From contig MESE01000096.1 of assembly GCA_001770855.1 (NCBI GenBank), forward strand, positions 186,001-250,000: a DNA stretch of 64,000 bases, written 5' to 3'. Shown here piece after piece: positions 42,003 through 49,808 of this stretch (positions are counted from its first letter, which is position 1; each line of letters begins with the position of its first letter). This DNA comes from Burkholderiales bacterium RIFCSPLOWO2_02_FULL_57_36. Lineage in GTDB: Bacteria; Pseudomonadota; Gammaproteobacteria; Burkholderiales; Burkholderiaceae_D. The notes beneath the pieces are model-generated. The model had not been told where the DNA came from, did not search any database, and saw nothing but the letters and a program-made list of their open reading frames with translations. The position numbers were made by a program, and so were the translations under genes.

Positions 42003-43397
42003 ATGACAGCACAACTTTCCAAAAAAAGCGAGGCCTGGTCGGCCCGGTTTTCCGAACCTGTCTCCGATTTGGTAAAACGCTACACCGCTTCGGTTTTTTT
42101 CGACAAACGTCTCGCGCAATTCGATATCCAGGGCTCGCTGGCGCATGCGGAAATGCTGGCGCACCAGAACATCATCAGCAGCCAGGACTACGCCGATATC
42201 CAGCGCGGCATGACGCAAATCCAGTCGGAAATCGCCTCCGGCAAGTTCGAATGGCTGCTTGACCTGGAAGATGTGCATCTCAATATCGAAAAGCGCCTGA
42301 CCGAGCTGGTCGGCGATGCCGGCAAGCGTTTGCACACCGGGCGTTCGCGCAACGATCAGGTCGCCACCGACATTCGTCTTTATCTGCGTACCGCGATCGA
42401 TGACATCAAGGTGTTATTGCGTGAACTGCGTCTGGCATTGGTCGACCTGGCCGAGCAGCATGCGGAAACCATCCTGCCCGGCTTTACCCATATGCAGGTG
42501 GCGCAACCGGTGACCTTCGGTCACCATATGCTCGCGTATGTCGAAATGTTCGGACGCGACGCGGAACGCATGGCTGATTGCCGCAAGCGCGTCAACCGCT
42601 TGCCGCTCGGTGCGGCAGCGCTTGCAGGAACGACGTTTGCCATCGACCGCGAGCGTGTTGCCGCCACACTCGGTTTTGACGATGTATGCCGGAACTCGCT
42701 CGACGCTGTCTCCGATCGCGATTTTGCGATCGAATTTTGCGCCGCCTCCGCATTGGTGATGACGCATATCTCGCGCATGTCGGAAGAACTGGTGATCTGG
42801 ATGAGCCCTCGGGTTGGCTTCATCGACATCGCCGATCGGTTCTGCACCGGATCGAGCATCATGCCGCAAAAGAAAAATCCCGACGTGCCGGAATTGGCAC
42901 GCGGCAAGACCGGACGCGTCAACGGGCACTTGATCGCGCTGCTGACGCTGATGAAAGGGCAGCCACTGGCATACAACAAGGACAATCAGGAAGACAAGGA
43001 GCCGCTGTTCGATACCGTCGACACGGTGGTCGACACCTTGCGTATCTTCGCCGACATGGCGCGCGGGATTACGGTCAAGGCCGACGCGATGCGCGCGGCT
43101 GCGCTGCAAGGCTATGCCACTGCCACGGATCTGGCGGATTATCTGGTCAAAAAGGGATTGCCGTTCCGCGATGCGCACGAAGCGGTGGCTCGTGCGGTAC
43201 GCGCTTGCGTCGACAAGAATTGCGACCTTAGCGATTTGACACTGGATGAAATGCGCGCGTTTTCACCGCTGATCGAACAGGATATTTTCAGTGTTCTGAC
43301 GCTTGAAGGTTCTGTCCGTGCCCGCGATCATGTAGGCGGAACGGCACCCGGTCAGGTACGTACTGCGATCGCGCGCATACGGGCTGAATTGACCTGA
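42003..43397 (+). CDS. argH: Argininosuccinate lyase
   Basis: A 464-residue member of the fumarase/aspartase superfamily. Landmarks: [27 protein letters not shown], the signature [20 protein letters not shown] with catalytic Ser in the flexible loop, and C-terminal VGGTAPGQV. It cleaves argininosuccinate to arginine and fumarate. It is divergent from the algZ-like gene and followed by a long gap. Confidence 0.97.
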   Translation: MTAQLSKKSEAWSARFSEPVSDLVKRYTASVFFDKRLAQFDIQGSLAHAEMLAHQNIISSQDYADIQRGMTQIQSEIASGKFEWLLDLEDVHLNIEKRLTELVGDAGKRLHTGRSRNDQVATDIRLYLRTAIDDIKVLLRELRLALVDLAEQHAETILPGFTHMQVAQPVTFGHHMLAYVEMFGRDAERMADCRKRVNRLPLGAAALAGTTFAIDRERVAATLGFDDVCRNSLDAVSDRDFAIEFCAASALVMTHISRMSEELVIWMSPRVGFIDIADRFCTGSSIMPQKKNPDVPELARGKTGRVNGHLIALLTLMKGQPLAYNKDNQEDKEPLFDTVDTVVDTLRIFADMARGITVKADAMRAAALQGYATATDLADYLVKKGLPFRDAHEAVARAVRACVDKNCDLSDLTLDEMRAFSPLIEQDIFSVLTLEGSVRARDHVGGTAPGQVRTAIARIRAELT

Positions 43398-44136
43398 ACG
43401 TCCCATTATCTGTAGTAGTTGCGCTCATCCAAAAAAATTTGGAGCTGCGGACGTATGTATTGCGATTTGGCCCCTTTATTTAGTCGTCTTATGCAATCTC
43501 GTAGATGCTTCATTGGCAAGAGCCGTCAATTTTTCTGATTAAAATACCGCATAGCCTCTTCCTTAAAAATCAATTCAACGTTAGTCCTTGAATGAAAATA
43601 CGTAGTACTACTTAGTGCGAAATACGTAGTACTACTTAGACTTGGTGCAAAATTCGACCATTCGATCGTTTCATCAATATACTCACGCTCATTGGCGAAA
43701 ATTGTGAAAAAATCGCTGCGTTACAGGGAAGCTATGCATTTGCAAGATTGAAATGTCATATACTGCCGCGAGTTCTGCAACAGAACGCAAACACCAGTTC
43801 ACATTATAAAAACAGTCTGTTAAGACGATTAATGACTTTTCAAGGATGGAGACAAATCGTGTTTGTTTTGCACTCTTTTGCGCTAGCCGTTGACAAAATC
43901 GTCAGCTCTCGCGGTGACATCGTAAATTCAAGCTTGCCGCCGACGCGCCGGATTTCCGATGCGATACCGCTATCCATTATTTTCCGGGCTTCAAGTTCAA
44001 TTCATGGCAGCTATCCCGGGGATGGGTTTAATTATTGCCGTGCTGCCAGACTTGGCGCATGCGATCAAACAAGGTAAACATTGGCTAATGGATACCGTCA
44101 GAAAACCCGGATGCATTACTTCAAACTGGATCCCAT
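43398..44136. other. Long AT-rich intergenic region upstream of the TRAP permease genes
   Basis: A 739-bp stretch with no convincing gene. Plus-strand open frames at 43748-44077 and 43959-44153 have unlike-protein composition; the second contains a short hydrophobic peptide and may be a relic. The region carries the duplicated CTACGTAG-like element at 43596-43639, about 500 bp before dctQ, so the transcript may have a long leader or the promoter may be recent. No clear terminator follows argH. Confidence 0.55.
43596..43639 (+). promoter_or_regulatory. Two 20-bp direct repeats made of phased 8-bp operator units
   Basis: The same 20-bp sequence, AAATACGTAG followed by TACTACTTAG, occurs at 43596-43615 and 43620-43639. 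Each copy contains two 8-bp units (ATACGTAG and CTACTTAG) whose starts are 10 bp apart, with GTAGTACTAC as a perfect central palindrome. The units match the CTACGTAG triplet upstream of dctP at 49761-49788. I infer a binding site for a regulator shared by the two halves of the transporter. Confidence 0.65.
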
Positions 44137-44745
44137 ATGAAACTCTTACTTAAAATATCCAGCCTGATCGACTGGATCAATGAACGGGTCGGGCACGGCT
44201 TGATGTGGCTGATTCTGGCTGCCGTGCTTATCAGCGCCGGAAATGCCATCGTGCGCAAAGCCTTTAACATGAGCTCCAACGCACTTCTTGAAGTCCAGTG
44301 GTATCTGTTCTCCGCGGTGTTCCTGTTCGGCTCCGGCTATGCTTTCCTGAAAAACATCCACGTGCGCATCGACTTTCTGTCGAACCGGCTGTCGCCGAAA
44401 ACGCGCTCCTGGATCGATATCATCGGCATCATCGTTTTTCTCACGCCGCTCTGCCTGCTGCTGATTTTTCTCTCCTGGCCACTCTTCGTCAACGCCTGGG
44501 AAAGCGGCGAAATGTCGCAAAATGCGGGCGGCCTGATTCGCTGGCCTGTATATGCGCTGATACCGATCGGCATGACCCTTTTACTGATGCAGGGCGTGTC
44601 CGAATTAATCAAGCGCATCGCCTTTTTGTATGGCTTGATCCCGGATCCTCTTGCTCATGGCGAGCATTCCGAAAACGCCCACGCGGAGCAGATTCAAGAA
44701 GCGATATCAGTGCATATAACGGATACGTCAAGGGATAAAGCGTAA
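44137..44745 (+). CDS. TRAP transporter small permease (DctQ/FcbT2-like)
   Basis: A 202-residue membrane protein with four helices (residues about 15-35, 50-70, 90-115, 140-160) and the DctQ family pattern (EVQWYLFSAVFLFGSGYAFLKNIHVRIDFL). The C-terminal tail of about 40 residues is hydrophilic. It pairs with the large permease, whose ATG overlaps this stop codon (TAATG). The VRIDFL...RSWIDIIG form fits the mannitol/chloroaromatic branch (COG4665). The ribosome binding site is weak. Confidence 0.93.
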   Translation: MKLLLKISSLIDWINERVGHGLMWLILAAVLISAGNAIVRKAFNMSSNALLEVQWYLFSAVFLFGSGYAFLKNIHVRIDFLSNRLSPKTRSWIDIIGIIVFLTPLCLLLIFLSWPLFVNAWESGEMSQNAGGLIRWPVYALIPIGMTLLLMQGVSELIKRIAFLYGLIPDPLAHGEHSENAHAEQIQEAISVHITDTSRDKA

Positions 44746-46532
44746 TGGAATTCATCACTCAAAACTTCGTTCCCCTGATGTTTGTCGGGCTGCTGGTATT
44801 TTTGCTTACCGGCTTTCCGGTTGCCTTCGGCCTGGCAGCCACCGGTCTTACCTTCGGATTGCTTGGCATGGCGGCCGGACTATTTCCTCAAGTGCTGTTT
44901 CAAGCCTTGCCGCTTCGGCTGTTTGGCATCATGCAGAACGATACGTTACTGGCCATTCCTTTCTTTACCTTGATGGGGATTATTCTGCAGCGCAGCGGCA
45001 TGGCCGAGGATCTATTGGAAACCGTCGGGCAGGTGTTTGGACCGTTACGCGGCGGTCTGGCGCTCGCAGTCGTCTTCGTCGGCGCGTTGCTGGCCGCGAC
45101 CACCGGTGTCGTGGCCGCCGCCGTCATCTCCATGGGCCTGATTTCTCTGCCGATCATGCTGCGTTACGGTTACAACCGCACGGTCGCCACCGGCGTCATT
45201 ACCGCGTCAGGCACCTTGGCTCAAGCGATCCCGCCTTCGCTGGTGTTGATCGTCATGGCTGACCAGTTAGGCCGTTCCGTAGGCGACATGTATGCGGGTG
45301 CGATGTTGCCAGCCGGGATGCTCGTCGGCCTGTATGCGCTGTTCATCGTTGCACTCGCTTTTTTCCGCCCCAAATGGGTGCCGGCGCTGCCACCTGAAGC
45401 GCTTATCTATAAGGAAGAGAACGGCGCAACCGGTCACAAATCCCTGTTGGCAATCCTTTCGATTGCTGCCGCCGCCGGATTTGGCTGGGCAGCGGTGCAC
45501 GATAGAATCATGGGCCCGCTGCTGGATCGCTCAATGAATGCAGGCACCGATGAAATCATCATCATGTCGATGACGGTTGCATCCTTCACCGCACTCAGTC
45601 TGGCGCTTGCAAATCGGTTGCTGAAATTGAAGCTGCTGTCGCAACTTTCCGAGCGGGTTACCTTCGTGCTGATTCCGCCCCTGGTCCTGATCTTTCTCGT
45701 GCTGGGTACTATTTTCCTCGGCATCGCAACGCCGACCGAAGGCGGCGCGATGGGCGCGCTCGGTGCGGGGATCATGGCGATCGCGCGTCGTCAGCTCAAT
45801 CTAAACTTGCTCAAGCAGGCGCTGGACAATACGGTACGGCTCTCCTGCTTCGTCATGTTTATCCTGATCGGTTCGACGGTGTTCAGCTTTACATTCAATG
45901 CCGCCGACGGCCACATCTGGGTCGAGCATCTGTTCGAAAAGTTGCCGGGCGGCCCGATAGGCTTCCTGATCGCGGTGAACATCCTGGTATTCGTGCTTGG
46001 CATGTTCATCGACTTCTTTGAGATTGCCTTCATCGTTATCCCGATCCTTGCACCGGTGGCCGACAAAATGGGCATCGACCTGATCTGGTTCGGCATCATC
46101 ATTTCACTGAACCTGCAGACGTCGTTCCTGACGCCGCCTTTCGGTTTCGCACTGTTTTATCTGCGCAGCGTGGCGGCCAGATCGGATTACAACGACAAAA
46201 TCACGAACCAGCGCATTCCGGCTGTCACGACAACGCAAATCTACAAGGGTTCGGTCGCCTTCATCTTCATCCAACTGGTCATGGTCGGCTTGATTATCGC
46301 CTTCCCGAATCTTGTCTTGGGCAATCTTGATAAAGGCCCGAAGGTGGACTTTAGCACTATCAAGCTCGAGGCTGAAACAGGCAATTACGGGAAAAAGATG
46401 GATGATCCAATGGACCTGTTCGCACCGGTGCCGGAGGAAAACCAACCGGTTCAGCCCAATGGCGATGCCAAGGAAGAGGATCCGATGGAGGCGATCAGAC
46501 GCTCGCTTGAGCAAGACAAGGATAAAAAATAA
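44745..46532 (+). CDS. TRAP transporter large permease (DctM/FcbT3-like)
   Basis: A 595-residue DctM subunit with about 12-14 helices; it contains LLAATTGVVAAAVISMGLISLPIML, ASGTLAQAIPPSLVLIVMADQ and TPTEGGAMGALGAG, typical of Na+-coupled TRAP permeases. It is longer than common DctM proteins (about 425 residues) because of a central insertion (residues about 220-310) and a hydrophilic, acidic C-terminal tail of about 70 residues, features of the COG4664 FcbT3 branch. With the DctP protein encoded at 48533-49615 it should import an organic acid; the substrate is not evident. Confidence 0.93.
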   Translation: MEFITQNFVPLMFVGLLVFLLTGFPVAFGLAATGLTFGLLGMAAGLFPQVLFQALPLRLFGIMQNDTLLAIPFFTLMGIILQRSGMAEDLLETVGQVFGPLRGGLALAVVFVGALLAATTGVVAAAVISMGLISLPIMLRYGYNRTVATGVITASGTLAQAIPPSLVLIVMADQLGRSVGDMYAGAMLPAGMLVGLYALFIVALAFFRPKWVPALPPEALIYKEENGATGHKSLLAILSIAAAAGFGWAAVHDRIMGPLLDRSMNAGTDEIIIMSMTVASFTALSLALANRLLKLKLLSQLSERVTFVLIPPLVLIFLVLGTIFLGIATPTEGGAMGALGAGIMAIARRQLNLNLLKQALDNTVRLSCFVMFILIGSTVFSFTFNAADGHIWVEHLFEKLPGGPIGFLIAVNILVFVLGMFIDFFEIAFIVIPILAPVADKMGIDLIWFGIIISLNLQTSFLTPPFGFALFYLRSVAARSDYNDKITNQRIPAVTTTQIYKGSVAFIFIQLVMVGLIIAFPNLVLGNLDKGPKVDFSTIKLEAETGNYGKKMDDPMDLFAPVPEENQPVQPNGDAKEEDPMEAIRRSLEQDKDKK

Positions 46533-46618
46533 TCGGCGGCTACGTTGTCGCCGCCGGTTCCCTGTTTCTTTCGAAGCTTGGCAATGCCATGAAAGAATTC
46601 AGGACTTGATATTCAAGA

Positions 46619-46650
46619 GCCGCGCCCTGACAGGGTTTGCGGCTTTTTTT
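46619..46650 (+). terminator. Rho-independent terminator after dctM
   Basis: GCCGCGCCCTG pairs with CAGGGTTTGCGGC (one mismatch region), followed by seven T. It lies 86 bp after the dctM stop. Confidence 0.85.
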
Positions 46651-46714
46651 ATTTATGCAAAAGCGCGTGCATTGCACAATTCCGGCACTATGCAGCGCGC
46701 TCCGCACAATCGGC

Positions 46715-48471
46715 ATAGGGGCGGCCAGTAAACTGACCGGTCCCCTGCCACACCACCCGGCATGCGGGTCCGCACCGGGCGGTTCGAGTAGTTGAGGTTT
46801 AACATAGGCGAGGTACGCCGAGGCGGTCGAAGTAGGCAATCGTGAGTACGCTGTTCAGCAATTTCGCACTATTGCGCCACCATTCATCGAGTTCACGCCA
46901 AACCGTGGGGGTTTGCGCCAAACCGTGGGGGTTTGCGCCAAACCGAAATACCCTTTCCATCCCAGTAAATATGGACGTAGTGTTGCCACCACCTCCTGCA
47001 TGCTACGACCACCGGGGCGGCCGGTCAGCTCGCGGATGCGTTGTTTGAACGTTGCCAGCGGCTTCTCGGCCACCTTGCGTTTGACTTCGCGCCCACGCGC
47101 CACCCACAGACTGTAACCGAGGAACTCGCGGCCAAAGACGCTGGCCACTGCGCTTTTGCTGTCGTTGACCAGTAAGTGCAGCTTGGCATAACAACGGCGC
47201 AGCAGTGTCATCACCCGCTGGCCCGCCCGCACGATATGAACATACACGTTCGCATCGTCGGCGTAGCGCGCAAAGCAATGCCCGCGCCTTTCTAGCTCCT
47301 TGTCCACCTCGTCGAGCATCACGTTGGCCAGTAGAGGACTGAGCGGACCGCCTTGCGGCGTCCCTTCGTGCCGCAACTGCGCCACGCCGTGGTCCATGAT
47401 GCCGCTGTTCAGATAGGCACGGACCAGCCGGATCACTCCGGCGTCATCAATGCGTTTCCGTAGTCGGTCGATCAGGATGTCATGGTTGACCCGGTCAAAG
47501 AACTTCGGCAGGTCTACGTCGACCACGACCCGCAGACCGGATTGGACATACGCTTGAGCGGCTAACACCGCTTCTTGCGCACGCCTGCCCGGACGAAAGC
47601 CGTAGCTATGCTCGCTGAAAGTGGGATCAAGCATCGGTTGCAGCACCTGTAGCAGTGCTTGCTGGATCAAGCGATCCGTCACCGCGGGATGCCGAGCTCG
47701 CGCTCGCCACCATCAGGCTTAGGAATTGTCACCCGACGCACCGGACTGGGCCGGTACGTCCCTGTTAGCAGTTGCTCTCGTATGCGCCACCACGCAGTCG
47801 CCAGATGACGGGACGTCTGGTTGATATCCAGTCCATCCACACCCGCCGCTCCCTTGTTGGCACGCCTTGTTGGCACGTACACGCTTGAACGCCCGCCGCA
47901 GGTTCTCTGTCGTCAGCACCGCTTGCAGCAGCGCCGACCCCGTGTCTCCGGTGGCAGGTCGCGGGCAGAACGCTTCGTCGCTGAAAGCATCAGGCATGGC
48001 TTCACCTTGCCCTATGGCCTCCCGCCCCGCGCAAGCAGGCATCTGACGCTTTGCTTCCTGCATCGACATATCGGAAATCACTCCTACTCGTTCGGTCCTT
48101 CGTCGGCGGGGTCGAGCCTTCCCAGCGCTACCACCAACTACTATGACCTCTGCTGAGACCCCGGCTCCGGCCTTCACCGTCGCCCTTTTAGGCGCAAGAC
48201 GGGGCGTCCCCAGGTAAGGGTCGCACTCCTTCATCACACAACCGCCGCATTTACGCCGCCTTTCCTTGACCACAAGAGCTTCACGGTTTCTAGCCCGCTC
48301 GCCCTGATCGGCAGCGCCTTTTATGCGATTCGTGTTCCTCGGCTCATGATTTATGCTCCACGCTTCCTTCCCACACTCGGTTGCCCTCATGCAGTTGCGC
48401 TTCACTTCGCTCACTGTGGTCAGCTCGCGGCGGGACTTTCACCCACAGGAGTGCGCCCATGCTGGGCGCAC
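46715..48471 (-). mobile_element. Group II intron inserted at the dctP terminator
   Basis: The element is about 1.76 kb. On the minus strand it begins at 48471 with GTGCGCCCAGCATGGGCGC, a typical bacterial group II 5' end, directly after the T-run of the dctP terminator. A domain V hairpin lies at 46752-46783 (ACCGCCCGG pairing with CCGGGTGGT around an ACCC tip), followed by a domain VI-like segment; the 3' end is near 46709-46715 (CCCCTAT). Insertion just behind a terminator stem is the target preference of bacterial class C introns. Orientation is the same as dctP. The internal maturase gene is broken, so the copy cannot move by itself, though its RNA may still splice if helped in trans. 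Confidence 0.88.
46799..48069 (-). pseudogene. Group II intron reverse transcriptase/maturase, multiply disrupted
   Basis: The coding path runs through at least three frames. From ATG 48069 (MSMQEAKRQMPACAG) it reads to AFKRVRANK, where a 13-bp tandem duplication (47853-47877) shifts the frame. It resumes as GAAGVDGLDINQ and stops at about 47683, where one base is missing between GIP and VTDRLIQQ. The third part carries the RT core (YGFRPGRRAQEAV, DVDLPKFFDRVNHD, GTPQGGPLSPLLANV, FARYADDANVYV). Near the end a 20-bp tandem duplication (46896-46935) shifts again, and about 60 residues of the maturase domain appear deleted before the tail KLLNSVLTIAYFDRLGVPRL and stop at 46799-46801. The YADD catalytic motif itself is intact. 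Confidence 0.88.
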
Positions 48472-48472
48472 C

Positions 48473-48507
48473 AAAAAAAACCCACGCGGCTTGCGCCGCG
48501 TGGGTTT
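48473..48507 (-). terminator. Rho-independent terminator of dctP, site of intron insertion
   Basis: A perfect 10-bp stem (CCCACGCGGC at 48481-48490 with GCCGCGTGGG at 48495-48504) and a 4-nt loop; on the minus strand it is followed by eight T (48480-48473). The group II intron begins two bases later. It lies 25 bp after the dctP stop. Confidence 0.93.
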
Positions 48508-48532
48508 AGTCCGAGTACGGACGAATTACGAA

Positions 48533-49615
48533 TTACAGTTTTTGCGATTGCATGAAGTCGTCAAAGCCGGCTTCGGTAAAGCGGAACCAAAGGTTTGAAT
48601 CGGCACGGAACTTCGCGAAATCTGTGTAAACCTTCTTCCAGTTCGCGTTCTTCGCAGAGAGCTCACTGTAAAGCGCCTGCGATTCCTTGAAGGCAGCCTC
48701 CATGATCGGCTTCGAAAAGCGATGCAACTTGGCGCCGCCAGCCACCAACTTCTTCAAGGCATCCGGATTGCGAGCGTCATAACTCGCTTGCATGACTATG
48801 TGCGCATGAGAAGCCGCTGCTTCGACGATCGCCTTGTTCTCCGCCGACAGCGCGTCGTAGGCTTTTTGATTGACAAACAGCTCCAGTTGCGGTCCGCCTT
48901 CCCACCAGCCAGGGTAGTAGTAATGCGGCGCCACTTTTTGGAAACCCAGCTTCAGATCGTCATATGGCCCAACCCACTCCGCAGCATCAATCGTACCTTT
49001 CTCCAACGCTTGATAGACCTCTCCACCGGGAATGTTTTGCGGTACACCGCCAATACGCTCCAGCACCTTGCCGCCGAAACCGCCAATGCGCATCTTCAGG
49101 CCTTTGATGTCCTCAAGCGAATTTACTTCCTTGCGATACCAGCCGCCCATCTGTGCACCGGTATTGCCCATCGCGAAATTGACGATATTGTAATTTTTGT
49201 AAAACTCGCGCATGAGCGTCAGCCCGTTGCCGTCATAGTACCAGGCAGTCATCTGGCGCGAGTTCAGCCCGAATGGGATAGCACAGCCGAGAGCGAAGGT
49301 CTCATCCTTGCCGAAGAAATAATATGGTGCGGTATGGGCACATTCAACTGTGCCGTTCTGCACGCCATCGACTACACCGAACGCCGGCATCAGTTCGCCG
49401 CCGGCATGCACCGAAATCGTGAACTTGCCGCCCGACATGGCGTTTACAGCCTTGGCGAAGACATCAGCAGCGCCAAAAATAGTGTCCAGTGCCTTGGGGA
49501 AGCTGGAAGCAAGCCGCCAACGTACCTGCGCTTGCGCATTCACAATGGCTGGTGCTGCGATGGCACCGGCACCTACTGCAACCGTGGCTTTCTTAAGAAA
49601 GGAACGACGTTCCAT
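48533..49615 (-). CDS. TRAP transporter substrate-binding protein (DctP/FcbT1-like)
   Basis: A 360-residue periplasmic binding protein. The ATG at 49615 has an AGGAGA ribosome binding site and opens a Tat-type signal peptide (MERRSFLKKATVAVGAGA...NAQA) with the twin Arg followed by FLKK. The mature part is DctP-like: FPKALDTIFGAADVFAKAVN, the conserved Arg region KGLKMRIGGFGGKVLERIGG, and AAEWVGPYDDLKLGFQKVAPHYYYPGW, which is typical of the mannitol/chloroaromatic group (COG4663). It would deliver substrate to the DctQM permease at 44137-46532, encoded convergently 2 kb away. Confidence 0.94.
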   Translation of the reverse strand: MERRSFLKKATVAVGAGAIAAPAIVNAQAQVRWRLASSFPKALDTIFGAADVFAKAVNAMSGGKFTISVHAGGELMPAFGVVDGVQNGTVECAHTAPYYFFGKDETFALGCAIPFGLNSRQMTAWYYDGNGLTLMREFYKNYNIVNFAMGNTGAQMGGWYRKEVNSLEDIKGLKMRIGGFGGKVLERIGGVPQNIPGGEVYQALEKGTIDAAEWVGPYDDLKLGFQKVAPHYYYPGWWEGGPQLELFVNQKAYDALSAENKAIVEAAASHAHIVMQASYDARNPDALKKLVAGGAKLHRFSKPIMEAAFKESQALYSELSAKNANWKKVYTDFAKFRADSNLWFRFTEAGFDDFMQSQKL

Positions 49616-49760
49616 ATTGTTGTCTCCTAAAGGATTTAAACACCAAAAACTATGCGGCACCGCTCTTGTGATGCGGACGCACAATCTAGCTTCACGCTGC
49701 CGGAAATTGTAGAGCGCCGATGGGATTGCTGCAATAAAAGAATCGCTCAACAGGGTCGGG

Positions 49761-49788
49761 CTACGTAGTTCTACGTAGAACTACGTAG
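49761..49788. promoter_or_regulatory. Perfect 28-bp palindrome of three phased CTACGTAG units
   Basis: Three copies of the 8-bp palindrome CTACGTAG start at 49761, 49771 and 49781, joined by TT and AA, so the whole 28 bp equals its own reverse complement. The 10-bp spacing places all units on one DNA face. It lies 145 bp upstream of the dctP start and just behind the pmbA 3' end (stop at 49809), so it probably controls dctP. Related units occur upstream of dctQM at 43596-43639. The binding protein is unknown. Confidence 0.75.
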
Positions 49789-49808
49789 TGAAAGCTGCTA
49801 AAACACGC

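Noticed and set aside
43748-44077. A 109-residue open frame before dctQ
   Set aside because: No ribosome binding site, mixed composition and no family features; treated as intergenic.
46855-47682. The 275-residue reverse-transcriptase frame taken as an intact gene
   Set aside because: It lacks the N-terminal RT blocks, which continue in other frames, and its C-terminus is out of frame after a 20-bp duplication.
49761-49788. The 28-bp palindrome considered as a terminator of pmbA or an attachment site
   Set aside because: It has no loop or T-run and consists of three phased identical units, which suits protein binding; there is no integrase gene nearby.
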